63,470 nt of DNA from Corallococcus sicarius (GCF_003611735.1 NZ_RAWG01000011.1:1-63470); one strand, 5' to 3'; shown: positions 49,926 to 59,381, numbered from the stretch's first letter. The notes: a model not told the origin generated them from the letters alone. Made by a program: numbers and translations.

Positions 49926-50671
49926 GCGCGCGAGGCGGCGGGGCGCTCGCGGTCCGTCCGGTGGATGGAATCGCGGAGCGAGTTCGCGCGGTGGGGTGGG
50001 ACGCAGTGGCGAGGGAGCTGGATGCGCGGGGCTGCGCCGTCGTGGACGGGCTGCTCACCGCCGGAGAATGTGAGGCATTGGCGCTGCTGTACGACGTGGA
50101 GGACGCGTTCCGCAGCCGGGTGGTGATGGCGCGTCATGGGTTCGGCCGGGGTGAATACCAATACTTCGAGTACCCGCTGCCGGAGGCGGTGTCGGAGCTG
50201 CGGACCGCGCTGTATCCCTGCCTCGCGCCCATCGCGAACCGTTGGAACACGGCGATGGGCATTGACGTACGGTATCCAGACGCGCACGCGGACTTCCTCG
50301 CACGCTGTCATGAGGCCGGACAGGTGCGGCCCACGCCCCTGCTGTTGCGGTACGGCGTGGATGACTACAACTGCCTGCACCAGGACCTGTACGGGGAGCA
50401 CGTCTTCCCGCTCCAGGTGGCCGTCCTCCTGTCCGAGCCGGGGCGGGACTTCACCGGCGGCGAGTTCGTGCTGACGGAGCAGCGCCCCCGGATGCAGTCA
50501 CGGCCGGAGGTGGTGCCGCTGCGGCAGGGAGACGCCGTCGTATTCGCGGTGCACCACCGGCCGGTGCAGGGCACGCGGGGCACCTACCGCGTCAACCTCC
50601 GGCACGGCGTCAGCCGGGTGCGTTCGGGACAAAGACATACGGCGGGCATCATCTTCCACGACGCGGCCTGA
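49922..50671 (+). CDS. 2OG-Fe(II) oxygenase partner of Ada
   Basis: 249 aa. It has the HxD of DYNCLHQDLYGEH (H153, D155) and a distal His in VVFAVHHRPVQGTRG (H211 or H212), with the 2OG-binding Arg in YRVNLRHG (R223). VAVLLSEPGRDFTGGEFVLT is the double-stranded helix core. Its overlap with ada implies oxidative dealkylation or another alkylation-response role, in the sense that AlkB is paired with Ada. It is a different family from AlkB by eye, so the substrate is open. Confidence 0.88.
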   Translation: MSARGGGALAVRPVDGIAERVRAVGWDAVARELDARGCAVVDGLLTAGECEALALLYDVEDAFRSRVVMARHGFGRGEYQYFEYPLPEAVSELRTALYPCLAPIANRWNTAMGIDVRYPDAHADFLARCHEAGQVRPTPLLLRYGVDDYNCLHQDLYGEHVFPLQVAVLLSEPGRDFTGGEFVLTEQRPRMQSRPEVVPLRQGDAVVFAVHHRPVQGTRGTYRVNLRHGVSRVRSGQRHTAGIIFHDAA

Positions 50672-50675
50672 CAGG

Positions 50676-50703
50676 ATTCCAATTTCAACCATAAAACTGG
50701 AAT
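50676..50703 (+). terminator. AT-rich inverted repeat after the ada operon
   Basis: ATTCCAATTT (50676-50685) pairs with AAACTGGAAT (50694-50703) apart from one A/C mismatch. It lies five bases after the oxygenase stop. It could be a terminator or an operator for the next gene. Confidence 0.45.
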
Positions 50704-50780
50704 AGCCGCTTTGCTGGATTTTCCCTGAAATGTTCTGGTATTCTGCCTCCGCAACGTTTCTCCCAGGAGGCAGTCCCCGC

Positions 50781-51314
50781 ATGTCCATGGTCAAGAGCAA
50801 GCTCCTCACGCTGTCGGTGCTCACCCTCTCCCTGGCCTTCACCGGCTGTGGCCCCAGCGAGGAGCAGGAACCGGCTCAGCCGGAGCAGACCGCCGTTGAC
50901 GCGGCGGAGTCGGACGACCGGCAGGTGTCGGCCCAGGCCTTCGACGGTGCCTGCGCGCCGTCCTGTGATGACGAGTGCGTGGCCTACGCGCGCTGCCGGA
51001 CTGCGCAGGATTCCTACGGCATCAATTTGCCCTACGGCCTGTTCACCTGGGCAGACAAGAAGGCCATCATCAACAGCAACCATGCCCACGTTGGCTGCGT
51101 GGCGATGATCCTCGGTTCGAACCCGGCCGGCCACACCGCGTTCGTGCACAGCGTCGACACCGCCGCCTCGCCCAACCGCATCACGCTGCACGAGTCCAAC
51201 TGGAGCAGCAGCAGTGCCTGCGACGCGCGCACGGGCACCAAGGCCGGCCTGAACATCACCAACTACTGGTGCCCGCCGGGCGCCCACACCCAGAACTGCT
51301 CGGGCCCGCTGTAG
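50781..51314 (+). CDS. CHAP-domain lipoprotein
   Basis: 177 aa. Lipoprotein signal ending LAFTGC (Cys23), then an acidic spacer. A CHAP-like cysteine amidase/peptidase core follows: Cys66 in DDECVAYARC, a His in NPAGHTAFVHSV (His118), and HESNW (Glu138/Asn140) as the third position. CHAP enzymes cut peptidoglycan stem peptides or amides. With a lipid anchor it may act in wall remodelling or contact attack. ATG 50781 has AGGAGG ten bases upstream; ATG 50787 is the alternative. Confidence 0.78.
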   Translation: MSMVKSKLLTLSVLTLSLAFTGCGPSEEQEPAQPEQTAVDAAESDDRQVSAQAFDGACAPSCDDECVAYARCRTAQDSYGINLPYGLFTWADKKAIINSNHAHVGCVAMILGSNPAGHTAFVHSVDTAASPNRITLHESNWSSSSACDARTGTKAGLNITNYWCPPGAHTQNCSGPL

Positions 51315-51341
51315 TCGCTTCGCCGGGGCGCGGACAAGGAA

Positions 51342-51372
51342 AAGCCCGGCGACCCTCCAGGTCACCGGGCTT
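51342..51372. terminator. bidirectional terminator hairpin
   Basis: AAGCCCGG (51342-51349) with CCGGGCTT (51365-51372), one C/A mismatch, then GACC with GGTC; loop of five. Between convergent genes. Confidence 0.75.
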
Positions 51373-51398
51373 CCCGACATCGCGCCGGCGGGAGCGGA

Positions 51399-51827
51399 TC
51401 AGAGCAGCTTCGCCATGATGTCGCGCTCGCGCTGATCGAGCTTGATCGAGTCGAGCGTCCAATCGATGAGCTCGTCAGCGACCGACGCGTCGAGTCCGAA
51501 GGCACGGGCGGTCTCCTTCACCGACGCGCGCTCCTCGGCCACCACCTCTCCGTCGGAACAGGCCACCTCGACGAGCATGCGCAGCAGGTGCGCGCGCAGC
51601 TCGCGGATTTCAATCTTGCTGACGATGTCGGTGAGGCGGCCGGGCTTCTGGAACTCCGCCTCGATGAGCGCGGAGACCTGCTCGTCACGGGGCGACAGGC
51701 CGATGTTCAGCACCACCTCATCCAGCTGCTGGCGCTCGTCCTCGGTGATGCGGCCATCGCTCGCCGCCACGTTGGCCATGGCCTGCACGAACGCCAGCAA
51801 CTGCTCCTGGGGATACTCGCGCGTCAT
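51399..51827 (-). CDS. TerB-like protein
   Basis: 142 aa, all-helical TerB-like domain. Acidic metal-site motifs appear twice: NVAASDGRITEDERQQLD and EVACSDGEVVAEERASVK. TerB proteins are linked to tellurite and phage stress responses, but many single-domain members have no known job. ATG 51827 with AGGAG six bases upstream. The frame upstream is a non-coding extension. Confidence 0.88.
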   Translation of the reverse strand: MTREYPQEQLLAFVQAMANVAASDGRITEDERQQLDEVVLNIGLSPRDEQVSALIEAEFQKPGRLTDIVSKIEIRELRAHLLRMLVEVACSDGEVVAEERASVKETARAFGLDASVADELIDWTLDSIKLDQRERDIMAKLL

Positions 51828-52031
51828 TTCGTCTCCTGGGTGAGCGGCGCGCGGCGGGCCAGAAACGGCCGGACAGACGGGAGCCGGACCGCGCGTGGAC
51901 GCAGGATAGTGGGCACCCGCCAGGACCGAAAACGGTTTCGTCCGCGCACCTGCGTGAGCGCGCAGCCTCAGGACGCAGGGGAAGCAGGCACTCGGCGCAT
52001 CACCCTCGGTCCCCTGCACGAGCCGAAGGCC

Positions 52032-53372
52032 TCAACGGAAATCGCTGTCGGGCGAGGGGGGCATGCCGGCCTGCGTCAGCTCCCGTTCGAAGGCCGGGTG
52101 CTGCTTTGCCTGGCGCCAGAGGAAGGTCCAGTCCGCATCGTCGTCCGCGCGGATGCGGACCCCCCCGGAGCGCAGTGCCTGGAGCACCCGCACGGTTTCC
52201 TCCTCCGGACAGAAGTTCCGGTTGCGCAGCGCCGACGAGTAGGGGCCCGCGCCCCGCGCGGGCGTATTGCGCCAGGGGACCTTCCGCTTGAGCAGCAGGG
52301 CCACCGTCTTCGGACTGCAGCTGCCCGCAGCCGCCTGGAGCAGGTGGCTCCCAGCTTGGGGCGTCCTGACATCCGCGCCGGCATCCAGCAGCAGTTGGGT
52401 GATGGAGGTGTCCTCCGGCTTGTAGGGGTTCCTGCCCACCGCGTGCAACAGGGGCAGCTGTCCGGAGGTGGCCTTCTTGTTCGGATCCGCTCCGGCTTTG
52501 AGCAGGAGCCGGACCGCGTCTACGTGCCCGTTCCTGGCGGCCGCGCTGAGGAGGGTTTCGCGGCCGTCGGCGTCCTCGGCGTCGGGGGAGGTGCCGGCCT
52601 TCAACGCGCGCGCCAGCAGCCCGGTATGGCCCTTTTCCGCCAGCTCCGCGACCGGCGGTGGCTTCACCCCCGCGTCCATCAGGACGCCCATGGTGGCCAC
52701 ATCGTCGTAGAGGAAGGCTTTGTCCATCCAACCGTCGCCCCGGGTCCTCCCGTCCCGGTCAGGCGCGGCAGGACGGCCTACCCGCAGCACCTCGCGCATC
52801 AGCCCGGCATCATGGTGCGCCAGCGCGAAACCGACCGCGTAGTGGGTGACGTTCGCGGGGAGCCGACCGTGCGACCGCTGGACCTGTCGCGAGACCTCCT
52901 CGACGTCGCGCTTCTGGACGGCCGCGAGGAAATCCGCCTCCCGCAGACAGACAGGCTCCGGGGGGGCGCCTGCGGCAATCAGTCGCCCCTCGATGTCTGT
53001 CAGGTTCTTCCAGCGCGCGAAGCAGAGCGCGGACCAGCCCACCGGGGGCCAGTGGTTGGAGTGCCGGGGCACGGTGACGCTGGGGTCCGCTCCCGCTTCC
53101 AGTAACACCTGGGCGGCATCCGGCCGGCCCCACCCACAGGCCACCATCAGCGGAGATTGTCGACTGTTGTTGGGAGCACTGCCCGGCCTGTTCCTGGGCT
53201 CGCCTTGCGCCAGGGCCGCGCGCAGGGCCGGCAGATCGCCGTCCTCGATGGCCCTCACCACGGGACTGTGTTCATGCCGGATGAAGTGGGACTCCGCCCG
53301 CGCCGTGGGAGCAGCCACGGTCAGCGCGAGGAGCATGAGGCTGGCGAGCCTTCGCGAAAGAGACGGGAGCAT
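52032..53372 (-). CDS. secreted ankyrin-repeat protein
   Basis: 446 aa. Signal peptide about 1-28 (LASLMLLALTVAAPTARAES). Ankyrin repeats: SPLMVACGWGRPDAAQVLLE-AGADP, GRETLLSAAARNGHVDAVRLLLKAGADP, PLLHAVGRNPYK then TQLLLDAGADV, SHLLQAAAGSCSPKTVALLLK, with shorter degenerate ones between. Protein-binding scaffold in the periplasm or outside. ATG 53372. The upstream gene ends seven bases before it, so they are one transcript. Confidence 0.88.
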   Translation of the reverse strand: MLPSLSRRLASLMLLALTVAAPTARAESHFIRHEHSPVVRAIEDGDLPALRAALAQGEPRNRPGSAPNNSRQSPLMVACGWGRPDAAQVLLEAGADPSVTVPRHSNHWPPVGWSALCFARWKNLTDIEGRLIAAGAPPEPVCLREADFLAAVQKRDVEEVSRQVQRSHGRLPANVTHYAVGFALAHHDAGLMREVLRVGRPAAPDRDGRTRGDGWMDKAFLYDDVATMGVLMDAGVKPPPVAELAEKGHTGLLARALKAGTSPDAEDADGRETLLSAAARNGHVDAVRLLLKAGADPNKKATSGQLPLLHAVGRNPYKPEDTSITQLLLDAGADVRTPQAGSHLLQAAAGSCSPKTVALLLKRKVPWRNTPARGAGPYSSALRNRNFCPEEETVRVLQALRSGGVRIRADDDADWTFLWRQAKQHPAFERELTQAGMPPSPDSDFR

Positions 53373-53379
53373 GGTGGGC

Positions 53380-54291
53380 CTATCGGCGCAGCAGCTTGTC
53401 CAGCCGCGCATCCTTCGTGCTTTGGGAAAGAGCTTCGAGGCAGGACTCGCGGTTGGGCCCTGACCGCGGGCGCCTTCCGCCCTGCGCCAGCGACAGACAC
53501 CGCATCAGCTTCAGGTCGAAGGGCGTGAGGGGGGCGATGCTGTCCGCGTCCTGGAGCTCATCCCACGAGTTGCGTCCCAGGACGGCCCACATCCAGGCCC
53601 TCAGGCAGTTGCGGACGAGGTCCGCGTCGCCCAGGAGCTCCAGGCATTGGTCGGGCCGTGTCGCGCCCATGGGGACATTGGGGTCTCCCTGTCTGGGGCC
53701 CTCCGGGTTCGAGCCGCGGTAGCGAATCTTCCGGCGCTTCGCGCCCACCGCGCAGTCCTCGGGGCAGTTGCAACGGTGCTCCAAAGAGGAACAAACGCCG
53801 TCGCCACAGGCCAGGCACATGGGCTGCTTCTCGGGGTCGCGCTCGTCGTGACAGGTCCTGTCCCCGGTCTTCATCGCGCAGCGGGCGACGAGCCCTTCGC
53901 AGCAGGCCACCTCTCCGCCGTAGTACCCCTCCTCGCCGCACGTCCGCCCCCGGGCCCCCCGCCGGGACGTGCAGAAGCGCTGCCCGTCGCAGTACGTGGC
54001 CGCGTGGCATTCCTCCGGAAACGCTCCACAACGCTCCGGGGACAGTCCCTCGCACCAGACGTCCGCGAGGCGACGCGCTGCGGAGGGCTCGGAGGGCTCG
54101 GAGGGCCTGGCGGGCGAGGGGCTGGAGGGAATGGGAGGCATCACCCGTCCCGCGTTCGGTCGGGGGGAAGGACGGGAGCGTGTGAAGAGCACGGCCCCTG
54201 CGATTCCCAGGCAGAGGGCGACCGCCACGATGAGGAGGTTCCAGCGGACGCCCGGTGGGAAGGACCGCCGAGGCTCGGTAGGCGGAAGCAT
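53380..54291 (-). CDS. Cys-rich signal-anchored protein of unknown function
   Basis: 303 aa. An N-terminal signal anchor (WNLLIVAVALCLGIAGAVLF, about 17-36), a Ser/Pro/Glu-rich linker, then a Cys-rich domain about 75-180 with repeated short pairs (CEGLSPERCGAFPEECHAATYC, GGEVACCEGLVARC, CLACGDGVCSSLEHRCNCPEDC). The tail (about 215-303) holds QCLELLGDADLVRNCLRAWMWAVL. No family recognised; the Cys pattern suggests disulfides outside the cytoplasm. It is first in a two-gene operon with the ankyrin protein, which may be its partner. Confidence 0.75.
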   Translation of the reverse strand: MLPPTEPRRSFPPGVRWNLLIVAVALCLGIAGAVLFTRSRPSPRPNAGRVMPPIPSSPSPARPSEPSEPSAARRLADVWCEGLSPERCGAFPEECHAATYCDGQRFCTSRRGARGRTCGEEGYYGGEVACCEGLVARCAMKTGDRTCHDERDPEKQPMCLACGDGVCSSLEHRCNCPEDCAVGAKRRKIRYRGSNPEGPRQGDPNVPMGATRPDQCLELLGDADLVRNCLRAWMWAVLGRNSWDELQDADSIAPLTPFDLKLMRCLSLAQGGRRPRSGPNRESCLEALSQSTKDARLDKLLRR

Positions 54292-54900
54292 GCCGCATTC
54301 AAGCGCGCTTGCCTCGCACGACGGAAGAGGGGGAAAGCCGATAACGCTCGCGGCGCTGTTGTCCCGAGAGCGAAAGCTGCGTGTCGGCGGTGGTCCACTG
54401 AGAGTGCAGTTGGTAATCCATGTCCGGAACATGAGCACCTCCCTGCGCCGGGGCTGGAAAGGTCGGCGCTGGCCTTGACGGTCTTTTGGGCATGGAGCGC
54501 TTCTTCCGCGGCGGCAATGGCTGCCATCCTCGACTTCGAAGCGATGGCCTCCGCGTTCGTCATGGAATGAGCGCTCCGGTCGGGGGTTCTGCTCGCGTAC
54601 CTCAACGCAGCCTCGTCGCGGCCACCTCCGTCTTCGCCGCCCGGAGTGCCTTGAGGTAGTCCGGCTGGCACCTGCTGATCGAGCAACGCCTGGAGCTTCT
54701 TCCTGGAGCTTGCGAGCACCCTCTCGGCGGAGGCCTTCCCCTCCCAGTGGATGAAGCGGGAGGTCTCGCGGCGGGGCATTTGGAGGGAATGACCCGGCCG
54801 GCGTCCCAAAATCTTTCCTCCCCTTCGCATCTCAGAGTCCCGGACTAAAGGCTCTCCGTGCCGGAGGCCGGACCGGCCATGCGTTCAACGGGGAAGCCGA
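54292..54900. other. gene-poor gap with degraded coding fragments
   Basis: 609 bp. On the minus strand there are short readable stretches in different frames. Near 54500-54570 one reads MTNAEAIASKSRMAAIAAAE; near 54610-54670 another reads PDYLKALRAAKTEVAATRL. These may be a frameshifted small gene, but no intact ORF is credible. The ATG of the next lipoprotein is at 54901. Confidence 0.4.
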
Positions 54901-56295
54901 ATGATGCGGAAGAAGAAGCTTGCAACCTGGATGATGCTGGGCGGACTCGCGCTGCTCGCTGCCTGAGGAAGTGCGCCCCAGCCCGTGGAGGTCATCACGT
55001 CGCCCGGGTCTGGAGACGTGGTGCTCCTCCTCGAACGGGAAGTCGGAGCCGGCCTCTACCTGGCAAGCACGGCGGAGCGGTTCAAGCTGGTCGCCTCGGG
55101 CGAGCTCCTCAAGGCGGTGCGCTGGAGCGCCAACGCGGGTTCCCTCCAGCCCGACGCGGAGCAGGTCACCTGGACGCTGCCTCCGGCGGGGATTGCGTCG
55201 CTGTCCGTCTCCGTCGAAACGGAGTCCGGAAAGAAGGCGGAGGGCTCGTTCAACTTCAACGTCATCGCCTCGCCGCTCGTCGCCCACACGGTGATCGACA
55301 CGGGCCCGTCCGTCACGGGCGGCACCTGTGAGTTCGCGTTCGACAACGCGGGCAATGGCCATGTCGTCTATACGAACGACACCCACAACACCCTCTGGTA
55401 CGCGAGCTGGGACGGCACGACCTGGAAGACGGAGCAGATTGACGGTCCCGGCTTCAACACGGGCAGCGCCTTCGTCACGACCGCCGTGCTGGCGGTCGAC
55501 GCGGCGACGGGCACGCCGCACGTCGCCTATCTCAAGGGGACGGGGACCCTCCCGAGCGGCTATGAGACGGTCGGATACGGCGTCCGCGTCAATGGCGTCT
55601 GGGTCCGCGAAAGCCTGAACACCGCGGGGACGACCCGGCTGGGCATCGCGCTCAACCCCGCGCAGGGGCAGCAGCCCGTCATCGTCTACGCCAGCAACCA
55701 GGCAGGGAGCATCCGGGTCGCGACGCGGACGGCGGTCAACAGCTGGTCCACCGTGCTGCGTCCCCTCGCGACCGCCTCCCTCAACAACAGTGATCCCCTC
55801 TTCGACGCGACCGGAGCGCTGCATCTCGTCACGACCCAGAACGACGGCCTCACCTCCAACTACCTGCAGGTCATCCGGGGCTCGGCCATCGGGTCCTTCG
55901 AGCTGGCGAACACGTCGACCTACGCCCAATCGCGGTCGGTGGCCTGGGGCGCGGACCGGCACATCCTCTCGCTCTCGGTCGCCATCAACGACGGCCAGAA
56001 GTCCGCCCTCGATGACATCACGTTGGGCACGCCGCTTTCGGCCAGCACCGTGCGGTCCTCCCCGGTCGACTACAAGTACAAGGCCGCAGATCTGGCGTAT
56101 GGCGGCGGAAAGCCCGCCGTCGTCACGCGCACCAGCACGACGTTGCAGCTGATGACGCCGGACGCGCAGGGCCTCTGGACGTATACCCAGCTCGGGTCGG
56201 TGGATGACAACACGCGCCCGAGCGTGGCCATCCGTCCCACGGACGGCACGCCGCACGTCTGCTACCAGCGGGGTTCCCGGGTGAGCTTCCAGTAG
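54901..56295 (+). pseudogene. lipoprotein (Ig-like plus beta-propeller-like) with in-frame TGA at the lipobox Cys codon
   Basis: From ATG 54901 (or 54904) the frame gives MMRKKKLATWMMLGGLALLAA and then TGA at 54964, followed by GSAPQPVEVITSPGSG and a further 430 intact codons. The TGA is exactly where the lipobox Cys (LLAA-C) is expected; TGC to TGA is one base. RBS GGGGAA precedes 54901. The remainder is a beta-rich protein: an Ig-like unit about 20-95, then repeats such as DNAGNGHVVYTNDTHNTLWY, GTPHVAYL and RPTDGTPHVCY, like a sialidase-type propeller. Translation may restart at GTG 54985, which gives a protein with no signal. Likely a nonsense mutation, or a sequencing error; a selenocysteine reading is not supported. 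Confidence 0.8.
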
Positions 56296-56309
56296 CTCCT
56301 GACAGCAAG

Positions 56310-56335
56310 TGCCAGCCTCGTCGTCGAGGCTGGCA
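56310..56335 (+). terminator. terminator hairpin
   Basis: TGCCAGCCTCG (56310-56320) with CGAGGCTGGCA (56325-56335), perfect 11-bp stem, 4-nt loop, 15 nt after the stop of the interrupted lipoprotein gene. Confidence 0.85.
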
Positions 56336-56451
56336 TGGAAGTGCCCCACACGCAGGGTTGAAAGATTTTGTGGGACGCCGGCTGGCACGTCCCCTCTTTC
56401 TTGCCGACAACCTGGTCGCTCCCAGCGGCCGCGTGTGAACGGAGACCCCCC

Positions 56452-58275
56452 ATGGGCAAGATCGACAACGTCACCCGGCGCCATAACGCCGATCCCGCTC
56501 CTTCCGCGACCGCCGCGCAGAAGAAGCCCTCCCCGCCGAAGAAGGATTCGCCTTCCGCGAGCAGCAACCCGAACGTGCGCGCCCATGCAGGGCAGAGCCG
56601 CTTCGAACCCGCGGCAGGTGCCACTGCCGCCGCGCCCGCCGCCAACGCCGCGACCGCCCAGAAGGAAGTCCAGGCCGCGAAGGCCCGGCTCGACGAGGCA
56701 CGCGAGGCCACCCAGGCGAAGAACGAACGGCTGTCGAAGCTCCTGGTGAACTTCGGCCCGGCGCTCAACGACAAGCAGAAGGCCCAATTCATCCAGAAGT
56801 TCCAGCAGTCCCCCGAGAACAAGGCTGCCTTCGCGGAGGAGCCCCGGGCGGCCCAGGCGCTCGCGGATTCGCTGGAGAAGCACCAGGCCACGCTGGGGCA
56901 GGCCGCCGTCAAGGATCCCCAGGCGCGCAAGGAACTCTACGCGTCGCTCAAGTCGCTGGCCGGCTCCCCCGCGTCCGCCAGGACCGTGGACGTGGTGGAG
57001 AAGCTCTTCAAGGACCCCGCTGTCGGACGAGCCTTCAACGAGTTCAAGGACTTCGACAAGGAGGTCCTCCAGCCCGCCGCCCAGGGACTCGCCGCCCGCG
57101 TCCTGGAGGAGAACAACGGGGATCCCAAGAGCGCGATGAACGCGTTCCAGGAGCAGCTCCAGTCGCTCGACAAGACCTTCGGCGATTTCGGCAAGCCGCT
57201 CTTCGACGCGAAGGACGGCGCGGCGCAGGCCACCGCGGCCATCCAGGCCCTGGAAGACGCCGCCAACGGCAACTACGACCACTTCAAGGAGCTGGGCAAG
57301 GACTTCGCGAACCAGAGCACCGGGCAGAAGCTGCTGACCGGCGGCCTCATCGCCTTCAGCGCGCACACCGGGGCGGCCAAGGCCCGCCAGGGGGAGTACG
57401 CGGAGGCAGTGAAGGAGTTCGCCGGTGCGGGCAAGGGGACCCTTGAGCTGGTGGCGGGTGCCACGCAGAAGCTGGTGGACGTGGGCCGCAACGCCGAGAA
57501 CGGGCTGGACCTCCGCCATGGCGGCAAGGCGCTGGTGGCCTCGGAGTTCGCGCTGAGGTTCGCCCCGGGGCTCGGAGCCCTCTCCAGCGCCGCGTCCCTG
57601 GCCATCAACGCGGGCAAGGCGAAAGAGACGGGCAACCCTGGCTACGCCGTGGCCCTCTTCGGTGATGCCATTGGTGTCCTCGGCGGAGCCGTGAGCTTCA
57701 TCCCAGGAGGCCAGGTGCCGGGCTTCGTCGCCAGCGGTATCGGCGCCGGCATCAGCGCGACCGGGGAGCTGCTGGGGAACATCATCGAGGAGAAGGGGCT
57801 CGACGACGAGCGTCAGCGCCTGCTGGAGCAGACTGGCATCAAGGGCACGCTCCAGGACGCCCTGTTGCACGCGGGCGGGGACCGGCTCGACCACCTCGTG
57901 AAGCTGGGGCTGAAGCCGGACCAGATCCAGGACCTCATGCAGTCCTACCCGGAGCTCACGTACGGCAGCCTCGGACTGGATCCCGAGCCCATCCCCGCCG
58001 TCGAGAAGCTGGCCAGGAGCGGAGGGCTGAGCGGCGACCAGCTCCACCAACTCCTGGATGGAGTCATCCAGGGAGCGACCTCCCGGTACGGGAAGAAGGC
58101 GGTGCTCGTGCTCGAGCCCTTCTTCAGGACGCTCCGGAACAACCCGGCCCAGAACCGGGAAGGGCTGAAGCAGTTCTTCGACTCCATAGCCCAGGACAAG
58201 AACACCGATCCGGAGTTCAAGGTGCTGTGGCAGGACGCCTCACGCATCCTGGGTGGTTTCCCCGCCAAGGGTTGA
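56452..58275 (+). CDS. unknown 607-aa protein with Gly-rich hydrophobic hairpin
   Basis: No family recognised. Residues 1-85 are Pro/Ala/Ser/Lys-rich and disordered. About 70-95 and 175-260 are helical and charged (coiled-coil like). A Gly/Ala-rich hydrophobic region at about 365-440 contains LGALSSAASLAINAG, VALFGDAIGVLGGAVSFIPG and VPGFVASGIGAGISATGELL, which could form a membrane-inserting hairpin as in colicin- or effector-type proteins. It has no signal peptide. ATG 56452 with ACGGAG six bases before. Convergent with the 359-aa gene, 26 nt apart. Could be a secreted effector, but nothing proves it. Confidence 0.7.
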   Translation: MGKIDNVTRRHNADPAPSATAAQKKPSPPKKDSPSASSNPNVRAHAGQSRFEPAAGATAAAPAANAATAQKEVQAAKARLDEAREATQAKNERLSKLLVNFGPALNDKQKAQFIQKFQQSPENKAAFAEEPRAAQALADSLEKHQATLGQAAVKDPQARKELYASLKSLAGSPASARTVDVVEKLFKDPAVGRAFNEFKDFDKEVLQPAAQGLAARVLEENNGDPKSAMNAFQEQLQSLDKTFGDFGKPLFDAKDGAAQATAAIQALEDAANGNYDHFKELGKDFANQSTGQKLLTGGLIAFSAHTGAAKARQGEYAEAVKEFAGAGKGTLELVAGATQKLVDVGRNAENGLDLRHGGKALVASEFALRFAPGLGALSSAASLAINAGKAKETGNPGYAVALFGDAIGVLGGAVSFIPGGQVPGFVASGIGAGISATGELLGNIIEEKGLDDERQRLLEQTGIKGTLQDALLHAGGDRLDHLVKLGLKPDQIQDLMQSYPELTYGSLGLDPEPIPAVEKLARSGGLSGDQLHQLLDGVIQGATSRYGKKAVLVLEPFFRTLRNNPAQNREGLKQFFDSIAQDKNTDPEFKVLWQDASRILGGFPAKG

Positions 58276-58301
58276 GGGAGGGCCTGTCATGTCCGGGAGC
58301 T

Positions 58302-59381
58302 TCAGAAGCCCGACGTGGACTTGCTCCAGGTCGGGCCCAGGCCCCACAGCATGGAAGAGAAGAGGTAGCCGAAGTCCTTCATCACCGACAGGGCCCCCGT
58401 CTGCCCCGGCAGCAGGGTCAGGAGCCGGGCGGCGACCGGCTCTGTCGCCGCCTCCGCGTTCAGGGTCGCCGTCAACAGCTGCAGGTGGCTGTTGAAGCAG
58501 CGGGCCAGCCCTGCCGGGTCCGTGATGCCCTTGGGGCGATGGTCGTTCGTGTAGTGGATGGACGCGACATCCATCAGGTAGCACCTGAAGAGGTCCGTCA
58601 CGTCGCGGTTCGCCACGGTGACCTCCCCTGCCCCAGGCCCGTTGTCGATGCGGTCGAGCATGGACACCGCGACGTCGACGACCGTCTCCATGTAGATGCC
58701 ATGCCGTGGAGAGGTCGGATGGGCTGCGAAGACGTGGTCCGGTTGGCCCGCCGTCGAAGGCGTCACCCGGGGGGCGTGCGGCGGGTTTCCATACGCTTGT
58801 CCCCGCAGGCCGCCCCGCTTGTAACGGTCCTCCGTGTCCAGGGAATCATCGCCCCGTTGCTTGAGCACGTAGGTGCCCTGCGGGTGGACGGCGAACTCAT
58901 GGCAGAGCATGCCGGTACAGAACCCCAGCGGGTAGTTCTCGAAGTACCAGGCATCCAGCTCGATGTGCACGGTGCGGTAGGGCCGCGCGCCCGGAACGTG
59001 GTTGGCGTCCGCGTGACATATCTGGGAGATGGTCCCGAAACAGAAGTCATTGACGCGCGCCAGGGAGGAGATGGTCTCCCGGGTCGTGTGCAACCGGATC
59101 CGCACCTCCCGGGGCGGCGCGGGAGGGGTCGGCGCGACATGGATGGGCTGCAGGTTCGGCCCGATCTGACGGGCCGGAGGCAGCTCCCCCTCGTTCTGCC
59201 AATAGGCGACGTCATCAATGAACATCGGAATCTGGTTCGAGCGCTCCAGGATGGCCTTGATGGTGTTGGCCTTGTGCGCGTAGGAGACGTTCGGGACCGC
59301 GTTGAAGCCGGTGAGGACCCGCGGATCGTATTTGTAGTAGGGATTGACGTTCCGGACGTTCTCGAACGTGATGGTGGCCAT
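58302..59381 (-). CDS. unknown 359-aa protein with HExxxH-like motif
   Basis: No family recognised. It starts MATITFENVRNVNPYYKYDP, without signal. The centre has FCTGMLCHEFAVHPQGTYVL: His161-Glu162 and His166, a near-zincin pattern with one extra residue between Glu and second His compared to HExxH. Other marked residues are Asp/His-rich (DNHRPKGITD region, TDLFRCYLMDVASIHYTNDH). A metalloprotease-like effector is possible but unproven. ATG 59381. Convergent with the 607-aa gene. Confidence 0.65.
   Translation of the reverse strand: MATITFENVRNVNPYYKYDPRVLTGFNAVPNVSYAHKANTIKAILERSNQIPMFIDDVAYWQNEGELPPARQIGPNLQPIHVAPTPPAPPREVRIRLHTTRETISSLARVNDFCFGTISQICHADANHVPGARPYRTVHIELDAWYFENYPLGFCTGMLCHEFAVHPQGTYVLKQRGDDSLDTEDRYKRGGLRGQAYGNPPHAPRVTPSTAGQPDHVFAAHPTSPRHGIYMETVVDVAVSMLDRIDNGPGAGEVTVANRDVTDLFRCYLMDVASIHYTNDHRPKGITDPAGLARCFNSHLQLLTATLNAEAATEPVAARLLTLLPGQTGALSVMKDFGYLFSSMLWGLGPTWSKSTSGF

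Noticed and set aside
54964..54966. Selenocysteine at the lipobox
   Set aside because: No convincing SECIS hairpin follows the TGA, and lipidation needs the Cys thiol; nonsense mutation or error is simpler.
54832..58050. 1072-codon minus-strand ORF opposite the propeller and 607-aa genes
   Set aside because: Crosses two plus-strand genes and their terminator; no motif.
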